Shown: positions 1-10,235 of the stretch, one piece after another
How the letters are laid out: the number at the start of each line of letters is the position of its first letter
Position numbering within the stretch: position 1 is the stretch's first letter
Source: Straminergon stramineum
Lineage: Eukaryota > Streptophyta > Bryopsida > Hypnales > Calliergonaceae
DNA length: 64,000 nt
Direction of reading: 5' to 3'
Assembly: GCA_963920665.1 (NCBI GenBank)
Contig: OY987272.1
Location: forward strand, 10,049,001 to 10,113,000
Program-made: the position numbers and the translations under genes
The notes under the pieces: model-generated
What the model was told of the DNA's origin: nothing
Databases searched by the model: none
Seen by the model: the letters and a program-made list of their open reading frames with translations, nothing else

Positions 1-1414
1 AGACACAAGGTCTCGTTGTTTCGAGGAGCTCACTGATGACGTGCTGCTCATTTGATTTGCATTTTGGACATTGGTTTAATCTGCTTTCTGGTACTTGCAA
101 ATGTGCCCAGGGTCCGCAAGGAGGTGCAAGCAGATCCAGCATGTGTAGACCTCCGTAGCAAGTGCCCTTTCTACTACGAGATGGGCTGCAAATTGGTTGA
201 ATTGTGAGTTTCTTCTCGCCCAGCGTTGTTCTCTCTTCTAGAGTTCTACGTTGTGCAACTGCTCTTCCATTTACACGAAATGGTTGTCCTGAAACAATGT
301 GATTATTTCTTTTTACAAGGTTTCATGAACTTTTAGACAGCATCATCGTTCTGTACCGTGTTTTTCGAATCTTTTTCCAATGAATAAACTATTCATTGGT
401 TTGTAACACTTGTTTACTTTAGGAGGTCTCTATGCGACAACTGTAACTAAAGAGAGATCTCCTCATGAATCATGGAGAAGATTTGATCTCTGTGATTATG
501 GGTAGACCTCCTTATATTTCCCGGGGATGTATTTTTCGGGTTCGGTGCTGTCAAAAAGTTGCTGAAACAAAGTAGTTTCCCTGAAACGCCTATTCCCTTC
601 AAAACTATGTGCATGGTTTGACATCACACTGTCTGTTAAGAATTGTAACTCAGCTCCTGCACAAGTCTGCTTATTATGATTTTTCGGTTGCCATGACTGT
701 ATTCCAGGAACGTGGATCCCACACTTGGTCCTTTCTTATTGAAGACTCTGCAAGGGCGTTACAAGGATTTGTTATGCAAAGCTCTCACGGCCACTTTGAC
801 TGGAAATCCAAAGTTTGTGCCTCTTCTCACCGAGGAAGAAACGCGATGTGAGTGACTAACTCCCTTGCCATATGTTCGGTCAATCGAGCTGCTCTCCGCA
901 GTCTACTGCCATCCACCCTCTTGTCCTCTACGGTTCTATTTGTCTGCTTTGTTATGGATCTCCTTGTGCACTGGCGAATTGTAAACTCCTAAGTTCCCAA
1001 GCTAAAATAGAAATTCCATTTTGGAAGCTTATAGTTGACTACATGAACTTTCAGAATATACAGCTGCTGTTCAAAAATGTAGGACATTATTACTTCTTTC
1101 TATAGGTACAGTTTGTTACCTTCCTTGAAGCTTGCTGTAGATGGAAAAGCAACCACTTTTGACCATTTGGGTAGTTGGGGGTTAAGTCGGCATGAAGCAA
1201 ATTGTTTGAAGTTTGAGGATGTCCCCCTTCCACACGAGTACGTGTTCTCCTGTTTCTGACTTTTGTATGTGGACTTTTTGCCTTTGAAGTGTTTGAAGCG
1301 GGTAGGGATTCCATGAAGGCTTTCAAAAAATGGCGACTGCAGGGCCCTCGTCTTGAAAGAGCAGCAATACTCGGAAGAAAAAGAAACCGTGATGCAACTC
1401 CGATATGGAGTTGA
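1..1414 (+). CDS. PSF3: GINS complex subunit PSF3, C-terminal exons (partial, gene enters from the left)
   Basis: PSF3 joins SLD5, PSF1 and PSF2 in the nuclear GINS complex, part of the CMG replicative helicase. Three exons are readable: 111-203 (after acceptor CCCAG; donor GTGAGT), 708-847 (acceptor TTCCAG; donor GTGAGT) and 1290-1414, stop TGA 1412-1414. The phases match at each joint. Exon one reads VRKEVQADPACVDLRSKCPF then YYEMGCKLVE, the plant PSF3 central motif. Exon two includes LLKTLQGRYKDLLCKALTAT and VPLLTEEETR. The last exon reads LFEAGRDSMKAFKKWRLQGP followed by a basic tail rich in R and K and ending IWS. Bases 1-9 before a GT at 10 could be the end of the preceding exon, but that is uncertain. 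About 118 residues are visible; plant PSF3 is usually near 190. No frameshift or internal stop is seen. A chance match is unlikely because motif order, spacing and splice phases all agree. Confidence 0.85.
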
Positions 1415-3032
1415 ACAGAGTTTGTTGGCCTACACCTCATTCTTTTGCTCGAGATTTATCATGAATAAGGTATAAGAGCTTACCATTTCAAGTCAGTTTA
1501 CTCCGGAGTTATTAGATACCGGAATGTAACAGTAGGCTAAAACTAGTTTCAGGAGGAATGTAAATAGAATGGTTTGCAGAGCATGTAGACGGACCCACAA
1601 GCAGTCTCACACTGGCTGATAATTACTCCATTAAATTAGCTTGACTTCTAGTGTGAGTGTAATCTTTCTAATCTGTTTAATCGTGAAACTGAGTGCAAAA
1701 GAAATTAATAAATCGATATGGTCACTTCGCTGATAATGCCACTACTTGCAGTCTCGAGTGCCTTCTCTGCACATTATTTTTTTCCTAGGTCCTGAATTAA
1801 TCCTCACACATAGTGTGAGGTAACTGCCCTTGAGGGATTATCTACTTGAGATTTGAGTGTGAGTATGCTGCAAAACTATAAAATTTGTGCAAGTACAGGT
1901 ATGTGACTAGAATTTGACAGGAACGCAAATGCTTTGAAGTGGAGAACATTGCTTAGTTTTAGCCCTGTGAACTTTATTGGAAGCGATTGGATTCGTCCTC
2001 GAAATTGTGCGCCAGTCTGTTTCCAGGCATGAACGAATGTCTGTGTGAAGTTGTGAATCGTCTTTCTGCATCACGAGGTCAGGAAACAGTAATAATAACG
2101 CTCTGAAGATCAGAAGAGTTTGTCTGTAGTGTGTACCAAGATTCATAAGCCCTCATGTTTTGGTTGTGTACAGTACATCTTGTGTGGTGAATATCTAGTA
2201 TTAGTGCTTCTTTTTGGTGTAGGGTAATACTAGAGAATTACAAATTATAGCAAAAAGTGGGTAAAGTGCAAGTATAGCATTTGAACTTAATATGCAAAAG
2301 TTATTGGAGGTCTAAGTTGAATTGGTAGATTTTCTAAACCCATTGACCTAATTTCAATGTCTTCATGTTGAACAATATGCAACAAGCACCTATTTTTCAT
2401 TTGGATAATTTAGGGCATGGTTTTAGGAACATGCTTGGTTTTGAATGATCCTATCTTGGAAGTTGCTCATAAACCTTGAGAGGATGGGCCTTTGACCATA
2501 CTTTTAAACTTTAAAGTCCTTCACTTCGTATGCTCCCATTTTGTAAGTATTAATGAATAAAATTTACTTCAATTTATTTTCAGAGATTTAAGTACATGCC
2601 TTCTACAAGTCATGAAATTTTTAGATCTTTTTGTGAAAACTTGGAATTATTATGAATTTTTGAATGAATAGTTAAAATAATAAAGTCAATTATAAAAAAA
2701 TACTAAAAAATCTGAATTTTTTAAAAGTATTGTTTGAAAAATGTTGGATTCTCATTGAGTGATGGAAAGAAAATGCAATTTGTATTAGGTGAATAGGAAA
2801 GTAATAGGTTTGGAGATTTGGAACCTTGCAAGTTCATAGAGTAATGTAAAGATTAAAAAGGTTTGCAACTTGATACTTGAGTCATATATAGTAGTTCCCA
2901 TTATTATAATCTCATAAATGTTTTTGGATCTTATTGGCATTTTGAAAAAGAATCCAAAATTCTTAGTATACTTTTGGATATCATAAGAATTAATTATAAT
3001 TTTTCAATATCTAACAAAGTAGAATTCTTTAA

Positions 3033-3569
3033 CCCCTAGGCATTGAAATGACCATTTTTAGGTCATTGCTTGACTTTGGGCAGCATTTTTGGGCAGAAAA
3101 AAACTTTTTTCAAATTTTTTTTTCAATTTTTTTTCCATATTGGATTCTCTTTCAATATTTATATTCAAAACTAAGATTTCTATGGTCAAACAAATATTAT
3201 AATAGAAATAACACAAAGTGTTTAAGATTTGCCTAGTGTTGAAAAACTTACTATTTAGGGAAAGTGTTGGTGTTCTCATTACTAGATCTTATGCATTTTT
3301 TTACTAATCAATAGAAACCACAATTTTGACCAATGAAAAAAAATTCAAATGCTAAAGAGAGAAATTGTAGTTTTGGTGAATTTTTGAAGATATATCTTCA
3401 AAACTAATTAGAAGAGAATCTAAAAAGATTTATATAATTTTAACCATAATGATACTTAATACTTTTCATGCTTCACAATATCTTTGTTGATGCAAACTTC
3501 AAAGAAGTTTTAGAACTTATATTTTATAACACATTTTTGTTTTGTCCAAACCCCTTGGGCTTTTAGGGG
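3033..3569. mobile_element. Non-autonomous element with CCCCTA ends, flanked by TTAA (E1)
   Basis: The left end reads TTAA then CCCCTAGGCATTG (TTAA at 3029-3032). The right end reads GGGCTTTTAGGGG then TTAA (3570-3573). The inverted ends match for CCCCTA plus scattered positions further in. There is no coding capacity and the interior is A/T-rich. The end structure matches the other TTAA-flanked elements in this window. The 537-bp boundaries rest on the two ends only. Confidence 0.5.
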
Positions 3570-3949
3570 TTAACCATGCCTTAATTTTGGTATACATGGG
3601 TTGAACATCTTGAATTGAGTATCTACTTATTTTCAAGATTTTGTATGGCATGGTTTGGATAGGTACTTGGAAATGGGAATGACTGTCTTATTTGATTTGT
3701 GAACATCAAAGGTTTTGAGTCTAAGCATATCCCGTCACATCAATTCACTCAAGGCAATTTCACGAGCAAAACCAACTTGTCTCATTAACTTCAAAGAAGT
3801 ACATTGAATTGTGTTCAATGTCACCTACACTAATTGGTTTAAAAATGCTACAAATTTTTGCTCTTGATGAATATTTTTACCAATTATGTTTATAGAGATC
3901 TTCCTCTTTGAATTCCATTATTTAAGTTAGGTTCTCTTGGATTGCATGT

Positions 3950-4350
3950 CCCTTAGTACCATCAAAAAGCCCTCGGTGAGGAGGGGTGCATGGGCTTTGG
4001 TTTGTGGTATTGGGATCTATGGTGTGAAAGTTATTGAATTTTGAAGTTTTGATGGATTGAAAAATTAAAAAATTACTTTTTTATTTTATTTTATTATGGC
4101 AATGGCACATGGCATACTAGTCTATACCTTAAATTTGTTTTTTTGTTTTTTTTATAGTGAGATCTCAAGAACCGTGCATCCCCTAGTTGCGTTCTTAGTA
4201 CTATTGTAAAGCTCTTTGAATTTTGAAGTTTTTATGTACAAAAAAGTTAGGAAATTACTTATACTTTCATTTGAGGAGATTAAGGAGGGCTTAGCCATCA
4301 CTTTTGACATCCTAATGGCTATGGCAATGGCACAAGACACACGAGTAGTA
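3950..4350 (+). repeat. Two adjacent diverged copies of a dispersed repeat, third copy near 63150-63365
   Basis: About 3950-4125 and 4155-4350 share a run of motifs with 63150-63365: AGTGAGATCT, TTGAATTTTGAAGTTTT-like text, GTGAAAGTTATTGAATTT, AAATTAAAAAATTAC, and a CAATGGCACA or CAACACAAGACA tail before an ACTAGT-like end. Neither coding capacity nor clear termini are visible, so the class is unknown. Confidence 0.5.
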
Positions 4351-4883
4351 TAAAATTGTGCTCTTGGTAAAAATATCCATCTATTGTAAAAAGTTTTAGT
4401 CTTGAGAGTAAGTAGTTAATAAGAGTGACTAAATACAGTTTTTAGTGTAGCTCCACAACGAGAGACTTTGTTGGCTCTGGATGGAAGGGAAGGAGGCATT
4501 TTGCTTAGACAAGAGTTACATGTGAGAAGTCTTTCTCGAAAAGCAAGCCAGAGCTCAAGCCAGAGCTACATAGCCAGGATTAGACCCTCAGATCCTCTGT
4601 AGTTTCTTCCACTTAGAACGGTTGCAGAGCTTCACGAGACTCTATAAGTTAGCGCACTTCATAACGTCGCTGCACTGCAGAAGTACAGATGTAGCTTGTG
4701 TTAATGCAATTGGTCTCTCCTCCTCTTTCGGATTGGAATCAAGTAGTTCCATGGAAAGCATCAGTCCAGAGCACAGGAACATCCCAAATCATGCGTAGAA
4801 CAATTCAAGAAGGTACGAAGGAAGTCGTGTATGAACTTTTAATACGTTCTCGGGCAAATATCTACATTGATGCAGGTTGTCCT

Positions 4884-7340
4884 TCACGCGCTCAGCCTAG
4901 GATTTGTTGCGACAAAGACTCGGCTACGGATTACAATTCGGTTGATGAGAAACCCGGGGACAACCATAAAATCGACGCGCGATATATCAACCTTGCTCAT
5001 GTCCTCGTCTTCGGATTCGGACTCCTGGAAAATGACAGACTCCATGTACTTCTCGACAAACTTCTCCCCCTGTGTAACACGGAAGATCCTCGCCACGGGG
5101 TTGAACGCGAACGCAAGCTTGTGAACCTGCCAAACACACACCGCGAGCTTCACGAACGTCGATCCGAGCTTAGACGCGAGGTAGGCCGCAACGTCCGTGG
5201 AGGTGTCGTCGTCCGAGGAGAACGAGCGGTCGAATGTGCGAGAGATGATCTCCTGCACTATGCTCTCGATCTCGGGAATGGCAGCACTCAGGCACTCCAG
5301 CTTGATGCGGCAGAAATGCGTGAACAGGCTGTCCTCTGTGAGCACCAGCTGCTCAGGCAATTCAATGGAGTTCAGGTACTTGTATTGCCGGAAATTGTCC
5401 ATCCGCTGCTGCTCCATATCCAGAAACCCTGAGGAGCTGTCTTGTAGGTCGAAACATTCGTGCTCGAAGGATTGAAACAGAAGCTTACATGTGATGGCTT
5501 CTAAAACGTACTTGAGTGGCGCGGCTTTACCGACAGAGTTTGAGCGGACGAAGTTGTTGCGAGCCACTGCCATGCCGTCAATCTTGCCTTGCTCCATGGC
5601 CTTCATCAGAAGGCGCGAGAATATCCCCGCTCCTTCGTGCACGCGTTGGACAGCTCCGTCGAGAAGATAGGGAGTCGCTTCGGATTCGAGGAATGAATCT
5701 CCTCCGATATACTGCTTTGGAGGTGCCACTGCGAACTCCTGTGAGTCTCGCTTCTCCCGATCTTGAGTTTGGAGCTTTAAAACGTCGATTTCGAGATCGC
5801 ATTGTCGCAACCTTTCGTTCAATTTCGAAAGAGTTAGAGACAGGCTTCGTGTTTCTAACTCTTTCGATTGCACTTGCTGTTCTAAAACAGAGCATTGTAC
5901 TATGAGTGCTCGCTCTCGCGCTTCTTGTCCTTCAATCTGTGCTTCCTTGTCTGCGATTATCAATTGATGCTTTGATCGTTGCTTTAGTTCTTCAACTTCG
6001 GTATTTCTTTGCTGCAGTTTCTCCCGCTCGTCATGAAGTCGCTCCAAAAGACTCTGCACTTGCGACTCTAAGGCTCCCATTTTCACTACTAGGACTGCGT
6101 TTTGCTGCTTCAGATCTTCTATGCGCTTCGTCTGTTCCTGGATCTGATTCGTCAACTGATGTTCCTTCTTCTCCAATAGTCCTTTTGCATATGTCAGATC
6201 TGCAGTCTTCGTGCGGAAATGTGCTGCAGAGCTTGTGTCTTGCACTGTCTTTCTCTCTCTCTCTAGTTTCCAACTGTTTAACTCCTGATTCTCTAGTCTG
6301 ATGTCTTTCAGAGAATTTTGAAGTGTCCTCGATTCCGCAACTTCTAGTTCTTTCGCCGCAAGGGCCTCTTGGAGTTTTGATTGAAGCTCTCCAATCTCTT
6401 GCTCATCCTTTTTCATCTTTACCTGGAACTCTCTGTTCTCACTCTCCAAACTGTCCGCACGCACCTTCTCTAGAGCCAACTTCCTCTGAATCTCTGTGTT
6501 TTCTTTCTCAAAAGCATCGGCGCGCACCTTCTCTGCATAAAGCCCTTCCAGCTCCCTATGAATCTCTGCGTTTTCTTTCTCAAAAGCATCAGCGCGCGCC
6601 TTCTCTCGATAAAGCCCTTCCAGCTTCCTCTGGTTTTCTTTCTCAACAGCATCAGCACGCACCTTCTCTCGGGAAAGCACTTCCAGCTTCTTCCGAATCT
6701 CTCGGTTTTCTTTCTCAATAATATCAGCGCTCACCTTCGCTCGGTAAAGACCTTGCAACTCTCCCTTGTAATTTCTGTTTTCTTTCTCAAAAGCCTCAGC
6801 GCGCAACCTCTCGTGATGAAATTTTTTCATTTCAGTAACTAAACCTTCCTCCAGTTTCTTGTTGCGGTTCTCTAAGCTTGCGATCTTTTGATGACTATCT
6901 TTCAACTCATTGGAGCTGGTCTCTTTCTGAACAGGAAATCGCTCAAGATCACCAAGGTTCCGTGAATAATCACCGTTGATACCTTTGCTTTCAATAACTC
7001 TATCGGAGTACTCCGACTTCGATCCTCCATAATTATGTAACCTTTGATTTCCTGCACCACTAGTGCCTCCGGTAGAATAGCTGCCCTCGGCCTGTGCAAT
7101 TTTATTTGTACGACCCCCAAATCCAAGAAAGAACGAAGAAAACATGCTACTCCCACCTGAGGACGATGTCGCTTCAAACACAGGCACTTCCTCGTAGGGT
7201 GTGCCCTTATCTGCGGAGCCATTGGGTCGATCATCGTGAGTTACTTGAAAACCGTCCTGTCGACCTTCTCGCCAGTTTCGAGGACTAACCCTTCGACCAT
7301 TTACCGTTCTCGCGTGGTAGGTATCTCGATAATTCGCCAT
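4884..7340 (-). CDS. GIL1/IRKI-like coiled-coil protein (DUF641-related C-terminal domain), 818 aa
   Basis: This is a plant-specific family. Arabidopsis GIL1 is needed for light control of gravitropism, and IRKI is described as a receptor-kinase-interacting relative; molecular roles are poorly defined. Residues 1-140 are polar, Ser/Gly-rich and probably disordered. Residues about 145-545 form a long coiled coil. Inside it, residues about 177-306 are tandem repeats on the theme EKVRADAFEKENxEI. Residues about 565-818 resemble the family's C-terminal domain: VWQVHKLAFAFNP, FRVTQGEKFVEKYMESV, and the terminal FMVVPGFLINRIVIRSRVFV. The ATG at 7338-7340 starts the only long frame, and there is no intron. 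The acidic run SESEDED lies before the last motif. Family placement rests on the C-terminal motifs; the coiled coil is typical but not diagnostic. The gene is convergent with PSF3. Confidence 0.75.
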   Translation of the reverse strand: MANYRDTYHARTVNGRRVSPRNWREGRQDGFQVTHDDRPNGSADKGTPYEEVPVFEATSSSGGSSMFSSFFLGFGGRTNKIAQAEGSYSTGGTSGAGNQRLHNYGGSKSEYSDRVIESKGINGDYSRNLGDLERFPVQKETSSNELKDSHQKIASLENRNKKLEEGLVTEMKKFHHERLRAEAFEKENRNYKGELQGLYRAKVSADIIEKENREIRKKLEVLSREKVRADAVEKENQRKLEGLYREKARADAFEKENAEIHRELEGLYAEKVRADAFEKENTEIQRKLALEKVRADSLESENREFQVKMKKDEQEIGELQSKLQEALAAKELEVAESRTLQNSLKDIRLENQELNSWKLERERKTVQDTSSAAHFRTKTADLTYAKGLLEKKEHQLTNQIQEQTKRIEDLKQQNAVLVVKMGALESQVQSLLERLHDEREKLQQRNTEVEELKQRSKHQLIIADKEAQIEGQEARERALIVQCSVLEQQVQSKELETRSLSLTLSKLNERLRQCDLEIDVLKLQTQDREKRDSQEFAVAPPKQYIGGDSFLESEATPYLLDGAVQRVHEGAGIFSRLLMKAMEQGKIDGMAVARNNFVRSNSVGKAAPLKYVLEAITCKLLFQSFEHECFDLQDSSSGFLDMEQQRMDNFRQYKYLNSIELPEQLVLTEDSLFTHFCRIKLECLSAAIPEIESIVQEIISRTFDRSFSSDDDTSTDVAAYLASKLGSTFVKLAVCVWQVHKLAFAFNPVARIFRVTQGEKFVEKYMESVIFQESESEDEDMSKVDISRVDFMVVPGFLINRIVIRSRVFVATNPRLSA

Positions 7341-8822
7341 TGTAGGTCAATTAGATTCAGCACAATTGAGCTCTTCGAGCATTCTATTTCTCTGAGCAAC
7401 TGGATTTCGGCAGCCTTGTCGATGTAGTCACCCTACACTGTAAAAATCAATCTGTGCACGTTGTTAACCCAGAAGGAAGGAGCATACAAAGACACAAGAA
7501 AGAAACAGAGAGAACTGATTCATGAAGGGGGCTGATCTCTAAAATCTACCAGAAGCAGCCCTAAATCGATCAGACAGGCACAGAGTTGAATCTGTCGGCG
7601 GAAGGAACGTCTCTCTAAAATCTGCTTCCGCCTCGATTCTCTGTAAAGCTTGCACAAGTTTGAAATTGCAGCGATCATATGATGAAATGGTCTCTAAAAC
7701 AGTACAGGCATAAATCTCAGCAGCGGCAGAGCAGGATCTACACCTCACCAAACACATATCGAAACTGAGGTACACGTTTCAATCCAACTACCACAATGAA
7801 AGTCATTTTAGTACTGATCGATTCAAAACATGCACGATAAGGAACTATCTAACATTGCCAACTTGAACAGTAAATGAGCAACAATTATGAACGCCGAACT
7901 GAGTGTGTCTCCTCTCTACCTTACAGAACCAAACCCTTGCTCTACCACCGAACAATTTCATAGGATTCGTAAAAATTCAATTAACTGGATGTCTGCGCTT
8001 CTCACAAACAAGCTCGCGAGAAACAGGTGTCTAGAGAAACAGAGGACTCCCGAGCTCGATGGTATAACCCTAGACATTAAAAATGAAGGAATCGTCGCTG
8101 AAACACGGGAATGGCGATGGAGAAAGCCGGCGGCTGCTCCACACCCGTCACGGAGAGGAGCGCAACTTTCCTTGCCCAAAGATATGTATAAACCCGGTGC
8201 ATTCTAAACGTCAAACCAATGCAACTGCAAGGCAACTATTATGAAATCCCTCTAAAGGACTGAATCCATTGTAGCAAAATTTCAGTCGCTTACCCTAGTG
8301 GAAAGAAGTCGTACACCTTCAAAACTCGTCCGCAAGCAAAACGATAAAGTGTCATTGACGGTGGTAAACTCCTCCAACTCCGTCTGCGAAAAATCCAGAT
8401 TGCACACCAACTGGACGACTTCAACAACTCTGCAACTTCATTCACGAAACAGGAGAAGTGCTGAGCAATTTCAGAAGGTAACTGGATCAGAGGGAATTGA
8501 TACTCACAGTCCGCAATTGGCAAGGGGCATGATTGACAAACTGCAAGCCGAGGAAGCAGCACCAGGGCCGCAAAGGATACAGGAACGCGTCGTCAACCAA
8601 AACCAACTAGTAAAGTCTGCCGACAAGGAGAAAAGACGAGCTTTGATGTGTGTGCACGCTGAGATTCTGCAGTTTTTTCGGTCAGTTTGGGAGTTTGTAC
8701 CCCGAAGCCCTCTGATCTGCCCATTTCGAGGAACTGAGTGGGGACCAGTGGGGATGGCAATCTTGAAATTTTCTTCCTTAAAAAATTGGATTGCTCACTG
8801 CGTCACATCAGTTTTTTGAGTA
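7341..8822. promoter_or_regulatory. Upstream region / probable 5' untranslated region of the GIL1-like gene
   Basis: This stretch upstream of the leftward ATG at 7340 is clearly less AT-rich than the flanking repeat DNA. Short frames on both strands overlap without protein similarity. I read it as leader, possibly with an untranslated intron, plus promoter. No TATA box or transcription start is assigned. Confidence 0.4.
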
Positions 8823-8962
8823 AAGATTCTCGGTAATGTGCTTGCTAAGAACAATTTGGTGGAGAACGAGTCAAGATTCTTGATAATGTGCTTGCAGAGA
8901 ACAATTTGGTGGAGAACGAGTCAAGATTCTTGATAATGTGCTTGCAGAGAACAATTTGGTGG
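8823..8962. repeat. 50-bp direct tandem repeat, about 2.8 copies
   Basis: The phrase AAGATTCT recurs at 8823, 8873 and 8923. Each is followed by GATAATGTGCTTGCAGAGAA (GGTAATGTGCTTGCTAAGAA in the first copy) and ACAATTTGGTGG. Period is exactly 50 bp; copies two and three are nearly identical, so the expansion is recent. No open frame runs through it. Confidence 0.85.
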
Positions 8963-9552
8963 TGAAATTCGTAGAATATCTTATCACCTGGTTTGCCATT
9001 CGGAAATGCGAAGTGGGTAGTGGTGGTTCACCGTGTACTCGGGGGGTCCGCCTTTTCATGTCTAGCAACTTGCTAAGGCAACTAAGTTACACCATAACTT
9101 CAATGGAGCCCATTTCTGGGCAGATGGCAGCCTCTCATTGCACAAGGAGAGGCATGTCCGTTGCCCCAGGTTGCTTTACCATTGTGATGTTCTTCTCTCT
9201 AGACCCTGGATAGACTCTGGATTGAGCATGGTTGACCAAAATCGAACCAAGATCCAGCCATTCAACATTGGGGTTATATCCTAAAGATAGAAGCATAGCT
9301 TCATTGTGAGAAGTAACATTCCTCGTCACTCTTGAGGCTTGGCATGTTATTTCCTAGAATGAGGCTCCTATATTTGCATTACTTAGTCTACAAAGTAGTC
9401 CAAACAAGATAATGAGTACAATATGTCGATTCTTACCGTTAATTTGTTAGTTCTTGCCTTTAAATTTTCATTTGGAATGCTTTTATACTTAGTGTATGGC
9501 ATTTACTAATATTTAAAATTTACATGTTTTTACATAAGTGCACTATATTGTA

Positions 9553-10230
9553 CTCCCTCCATCCCCAAATGATCTTCTTGTTGAATAAAATGTTGTGGAT
9601 TAAGGTTGAAAATAACATTATTTCTTCCCATTTTGGATTGTTAATAAATTTGAATTTCAAAAATCTTTTCAAAGTGTAGTTTTAAAAGAGTCAAAAGTCA
9701 AAATTTTGGAGCATTTTCAAGGAGAACCGGTGGCCACTAGATTGTCCAACATGTGGCTATTGATATGTCCTTGGTTGACTAGTAGGTGGCCCTCCTTCCA
9801 AGCCCAACATGTGGCTATTGATATGCCCTTGGTTGACTAGTAGGTGGCCCTCCTTCCAAGTCCAACATGTGGCTATTGATATGTCTTTGGTTGACTAGTA
9901 GGTGGCCGAAGACCCATGCATGATAGCAAATGAGTTTCATACATGGGGCCAACAAGGTTCATGTATGGCAACCAAATTTGTGGCCCAAGGACCAGTGTCA
10001 CAACGAAACAAGATATTAATATATCTTACTATTCTTTAGACATTGTGATTTTCATTTCAAGTTATTAATTTATCTTACCATTCTTTAGACATTGTGATTT
10101 TAATTTCATCATGTTGCTCTCAGAAGTGTAACCAACCTCCTTCCTTCCACACTACAACTTACAACCATGAGATCATTTTGAAACAAACCTTTAACTTACA
10201 ACCACAAGATCATTTTGGGACAAAAAGAAA
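9553..10230. mobile_element. Stowaway-like (Tc1/mariner-type) element, right end degenerate
   Basis: The left end reads TA then CTCCCTCCATCCCCAAATGA (TA at 9551-9552), matching the Stowaway consensus CTCCCTCCGT. The first 200 bp align with the reverse complement of the right part of the element at 58589-59155, sharing GATCTTCTTGTTG, GGATTAAGG, a GTAGTTTTA block and GCATTTTCAAGGA. The right end is only weakly recognisable as ACAAGATCATTTTGGGACA near 10203-10222. A 58-bp tandem array sits inside. Confidence 0.5.
9746..9907. repeat. 58-bp direct tandem repeat, 2.8 copies, inside a Stowaway-like element
   Basis: CCAACATGTGGCTATTGATA recurs at 9746, 9804 and 9862, each followed by CTTGGTTGACTAGTAGGTGG (T for C at the first base in the last copy). 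Period is 58 bp with only a few substitutions. The third copy stops after GTAGGTGGCC. Confidence 0.9.
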
Positions 10231-10235
10231 AAGGG

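Larger units (their letters stand above)
1415..4883. other. Intergenic AT-rich DNA between PSF3 and the GIL1-like gene
   Basis: No open frame with recognisable protein similarity is seen. The stretch holds one TTAA-flanked element (3033-3569) and two copies of a dispersed repeat (about 3950-4350), listed separately. About 1415-2200 may be the PSF3 3' untranslated region and flank. About 4360-4883 is less AT-rich and may carry the 3' untranslated region of the leftward gene that ends at 4884. Confidence 0.6.

Noticed and set aside
4698..5432. 244-codon plus-strand frame opposite the GIL1-like gene
   Set aside because: It overlaps the 3' end of the GIL1-like coding region on the other strand and shows no family motif.
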